From the NCBI GenBank assembly GCA_029564595.1, contig JAKQPS010000061.1:1-7968 (forward strand): a DNA stretch of 7,968 nucleotides, written 5' to 3'. Positions 6,944-7,968 of this stretch are shown in pieces. Every line of letters starts with the position of its first letter. Position 1 is the first letter of the stretch. This stretch comes from a bacterium. Its GTDB lineage: Bacteria > UBP15 > UBA6099. Position numbers and translations under genes: made by a program. The notes beneath the pieces were generated by a model, which was given only the letters and a program-made list of their open reading frames with translations, did no database searches and was not told where the DNA came from.

Positions 6944-7057
6944 CTGACAGAGGGACCAGCAAGCCCCACCGAAGAACACAAGACAAGGAGCCGCGCCCAT
7001 GGTGGGCGCGTCTCTCAAGTCTCGTTCTTCGGTTGAAAGCTGCTGGTTTTCTGTCAG
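6944..7057 (-). promoter_or_regulatory. 114-nt nested stem-loop in the giant gene's leader
   Basis: Five inverted-repeat pairs nest around one centre: CTGACAGA/TCTGTCAG (6944-6951/7050-7057), CCAGCA/TGCTGG (6956-6961/7041-7046), ACCGAAGAAC/GTTCTTCGGT (6968-6977/7024-7033), AGAC/GTCT (6981-6984/7019-7022), and GCGCCCA-TGG-TGGGCGC (6993-7009). The gaps between stems are short. It lies 78-191 nt before the start codon and would fold in the mRNA leader. Linker wobble pairs are possible on either strand, so they do not reveal the transcribed strand. It has no U-tract. It could be a cis-regulatory RNA, a cruciform binding site or a small mobile palindrome. Confidence 0.5.
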
Positions 7058-7064
7058 AACGACT

Positions 7065-7080
7065 CCCCGCTCGCGCGGGG
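7065..7080. repeat. CCCCGC-TCGC-GCGGGG hairpin
   Basis: A perfect 6-bp GC stem with a 4-nt loop (a flanking T-A pair can extend it) lies 7 bp from the 114-nt nested structure. No U-tract follows on either strand, so it is not a standard terminator. The next stretch, 7081-7158, is AT-richer and may hold the operon promoter, but no convincing -35/-10 pair was found. Confidence 0.4.
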
Positions 7081-7174
7081 AAGACTTCAAAACGCAAAAT
7101 AGAAAAGAACAAGTCCGAACACATAGCATTTCGGAACTGCCGAATTTATCGCAGAAGCCGGGACGGTTGGCGAG

Positions 7175-7227
7175 AAAAAATATCGGGACGGCGGAGAAGG
7201 CATTTTGCGGACAAAGAGGCCGTCCCG
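7175..7227 (-). terminator. Possible terminator or attenuator in the leader
   Basis: On the minus strand CGGGACGGC (7227-7219) pairs perfectly with GCCGTCCCG (7192-7184), followed by ATATTTTTT (7183-7175). The 26-nt loop is long for an intrinsic terminator but contains its own TTTG-TCCG-CAAA stem. The stem's 5' arm can instead pair with a second downstream CCGTCCCG (7166-7159). An upstream 9-bp hairpin, CCGCCCCCC/GGGGGGCGG (7225-7233/7245-7253), shares 3 nt with it. Such exclusive pairings are typical of attenuators; whether leader transcription passes here is unknown. Confidence 0.4.
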
Positions 7228-7298
7228 CCCCCCTAAGAGCATCCGGGGGGCGGCGGCGGGGCATTGGTGGGTAATACTTACGAAAGGCGGACGCATGG

Positions 7299-7467
7299 TT
7301 TTCCACACTATGGAAAAGTTTTCTCGGATTTTTCCACAGTCGCTATGGAAAATATTTTCGAGATTTTTCCACGCTATGGAAAATATTTGGCCGATTTTTC
7401 CACGCAATGGAAAAACTATTAGCGAATTTTCCACGCAATGGAAAAACTTTTTCCACAGTGTGGAAAA
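7299..7467. repeat. Array of six palindromic TTTTCCA/TGGAAAA units
   Basis: Six units with identical 7-bp arms TTTTCCA and TGGAAAA occur at 7299-7317, 7330-7352, 7365-7383, 7396-7414, 7427-7445 and 7449-7467. Spacers are 5 bp (CACTA, CGCTA, CGCAA twice, CAGTG), except the second, which is 9 bp. The last is a near-perfect palindrome with 8-bp arms. Centre-to-centre distances are 33, 33, 31, 31 and 22 bp, close to three and two helical turns. The array lies about 430 bp upstream of the giant gene and 60 bp before the candidate RNA at 7527. Likely a multi-site regulator-binding region; DnaA-type boxes are an alternative. Confidence 0.85.
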
Positions 7468-7473
7468 CTCGGA

Positions 7474-7505
7474 TTTAGGGCTGTTATCGGGTGTTTAGGG
7501 CTGTT
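7474..7505. repeat. Two direct copies of TTTAGGGCTGTT
   Basis: The 12-mer occurs at 7474-7485 and 7494-7505, 20 bp apart (about two helical turns), between the palindrome array and the structured region. A partial copy, GGGCTGTT, recurs at 7732-7739. This could be part of a promoter or binding region for rightward transcription; no -35/-10 pair is convincing. Confidence 0.4.
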
Positions 7506-7526
7506 CGCTCGGGGCTGTGGAGCGAA

Positions 7527-7713
7527 GCGCGCGGCGCCCCATGTGAGCCGTAACGCGCGACCGACCGAGGGGCCGGGAAAAACGGTGCCCGACGCAGGCG
7601 GGCAGCGCACTCAGCCGCGCCCGCTTCGGGTGCGGCGTAGTGAGCGGCCGTTTTTCTCGGTCACGAGGTCGGGGGTTTCTCGCGCGTTCAGGCGAAACGG
7701 GGGCGGTGCGCGT
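7527..7713 (+). ncRNA. Candidate structured RNA, 187 nt, nested with three-way junction
   Basis: Nested stems: 7527-7540/7700-7713 (13 of 14 pairs), 7552-7560/7680-7688 (AACGCGCGA/TCGCGCGTT, 9 perfect), 7561-7566/7667-7672 (6 perfect), and 7571-7585/7648-7662 (15 pairs, including A5/T5). The last encloses two hairpins: TGCCCG/CGGGCA (7586-7604) and a longer one (7605-7645) capped by GCCGCGCCCG-CTT-CGGGTGCGGC. Together they form a three-way junction. Five stem positions are wobbles, and all five are G-U on the plus strand (7527/7713, 7533/7707, 7572/7661, 7576/7657, 7619/7631); on the minus strand they would be C-A mismatches. That points to an RNA read rightwards. It matches no RNA family I recognise. 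DNA cruciform or replication-origin roles remain possible. Confidence 0.42.
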
Positions 7714-7775
7714 GAAGCGATCTTAATCAAGGGGCTGTTAATTATTCCTAGAGGATTGAGAGACCATGCCGCGGA

Positions 7776-7946
7776 AGGCCGAAGGCCTGACCCCAGTCCC
7801 GAACGCGTCCGCGCGGTCGGGACGGTGCCGGGCGCGGTCCAGAGTCCGCGCCTGACAGGTAGGCCGCCGTTAAGCAAGTGGCCCCGAGTTTCACGCGTAG
7901 CGCGGCTCGGGGCGAGTTGCAGGCGGCCCGCAGCGCCTTCGGAGGC
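7776..7946 (+). other. Further stem-loops, perhaps continuing the structured RNA
   Basis: Successive hairpins are AGGCC-GAA-GGCCT (7776-7788); GTCCCGA/TCGGGAC (7796-7802/7817-7823) with inner CGCG-TCCG-CGCG; GGCGCGG/CCGCGCC (7831-7837/7846-7852, extended by a G-U pair 7830/7853); a long nested stem GGCCGCC/GGCGGCC (7862-7868/7922-7928) around GCAA/TTGC, GCCCCGAG/CTCGGGGC (7881-7888/7906-7913) and CGCG-TAG-CGCG; and GCCT-TCGG-AGGC (7935-7946). There is no credible gene here. They may form one long RNA with the 7527-7713 structure or be separate palindromes. The region runs toward the window edge. Confidence 0.35.
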
Positions 7947-7968
7947 CGTTTTGAGGGCGAAAAGAGGG

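Noticed and set aside
6944-7057. Integron attC site
   Set aside because: The size and nested arms fit, but the outer ends lack RYYYAAC and GTTRRRY core sites and no integrase of that type is present.
6867-7124. N-terminal extension of the giant gene to an upstream ATG at 7124
   Set aside because: The extra 86 residues are Arg-rich and low in coding character, overlap the nested leader hairpin, lack a Shine-Dalgarno, and would bury the signal peptide that begins at 6866.
7299-7467. CRISPR array
   Set aside because: The units are themselves palindromic and only 3-15 bp separate them. There are no unique 30-bp spacers and no cas genes.
7205-7498. 97-residue plus-strand open frame through the palindrome array
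   Set aside because: Its residues simply translate the TTTTCCA/TGGAAAA repeats and it has no homology-like features.
7766-7855. 29-residue open frame beginning MPRKAEGLTP
   Set aside because: A weak GAGG lies upstream, but the rest is Arg/Ser-rich and the DNA is occupied by strong hairpins. A truncated gene start cannot be excluded but is not supported.
7611-7877. 88-residue minus-strand open frame
   Set aside because: It is Arg/Pro/Ser-rich, has no ribosome site, and overlaps the candidate RNA whose wobble pairs point to the other strand.

Overview
The window looks like an accessory stretch of a GC-rich bacterial genome, most likely from the PVC superphylum (Kiritimatiellota, Lentisphaerota or Verrucomicrobiota type). 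This rests on the style of the giant secreted protein: a TN-rich sequence, thrombospondin type-3 calcium repeats and a lamin-tail domain. No marker gene confirms it. All four clear genes lie on the minus strand, and about 2.3 kb of the window is gene-free DNA dense in inverted repeats.

Left end (1-770): the first 153 residues of a large serine recombinase run off the window. The gene is preceded by, and overlaps (ATGA), a 74-residue AbrB/MazE-type DNA-binding protein. An imperfect palindrome at 745-770 sits where an operator for this pair would be.

GC-rich gene-free zone (771-1872): this holds strong hairpins, a possible short coding remnant ending at 1322, about eight imperfect C-tract repeats (1336-1530), and a hairpin cluster (1525-1841).

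Secreted two-gene operon (1873-6866, minus): a 1407-residue exported protein carries a signal peptide, two blocks of TSP3 calcium repeats flanking a lamin-tail-like domain, three internal repeats of about 105-115 residues, and an unrecognised C-terminal module. A 248-residue secreted protein with an excellent Shine-Dalgarno follows after 23 bp. Base composition changes sharply inside the large gene. The part coding the N-terminal domains and repeats is about 60-65% G+C in sampled lines. From roughly 3530 downwards the C-terminal module is about 43-45%, and the partner gene about 33%. The C-terminal module and partner therefore look like one exchangeable cassette, the layout of polymorphic effector/partner (for example toxin/immunity) systems, although no toxin fold is recognised. 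This is the best candidate here for an undescribed system.

Leader and right end (6867-7968): the operon has a long leader containing a 114-nt nested inverted-repeat structure (6944-7057) and an attenuator-like set of overlapping hairpins with a U-tract (7159-7253). Next come six palindromic units TTTTCCA-(5 or 9)-TGGAAAA (7299-7467), spaced close to whole helical turns. To their right is a 187-nt nested structure (7527-7713) whose five wobble pairs are all G-U on the plus strand, suggesting a structured RNA transcribed rightwards, followed by more stem-loops to 7946. The palindrome array lies between this candidate RNA and the operon and could control either.
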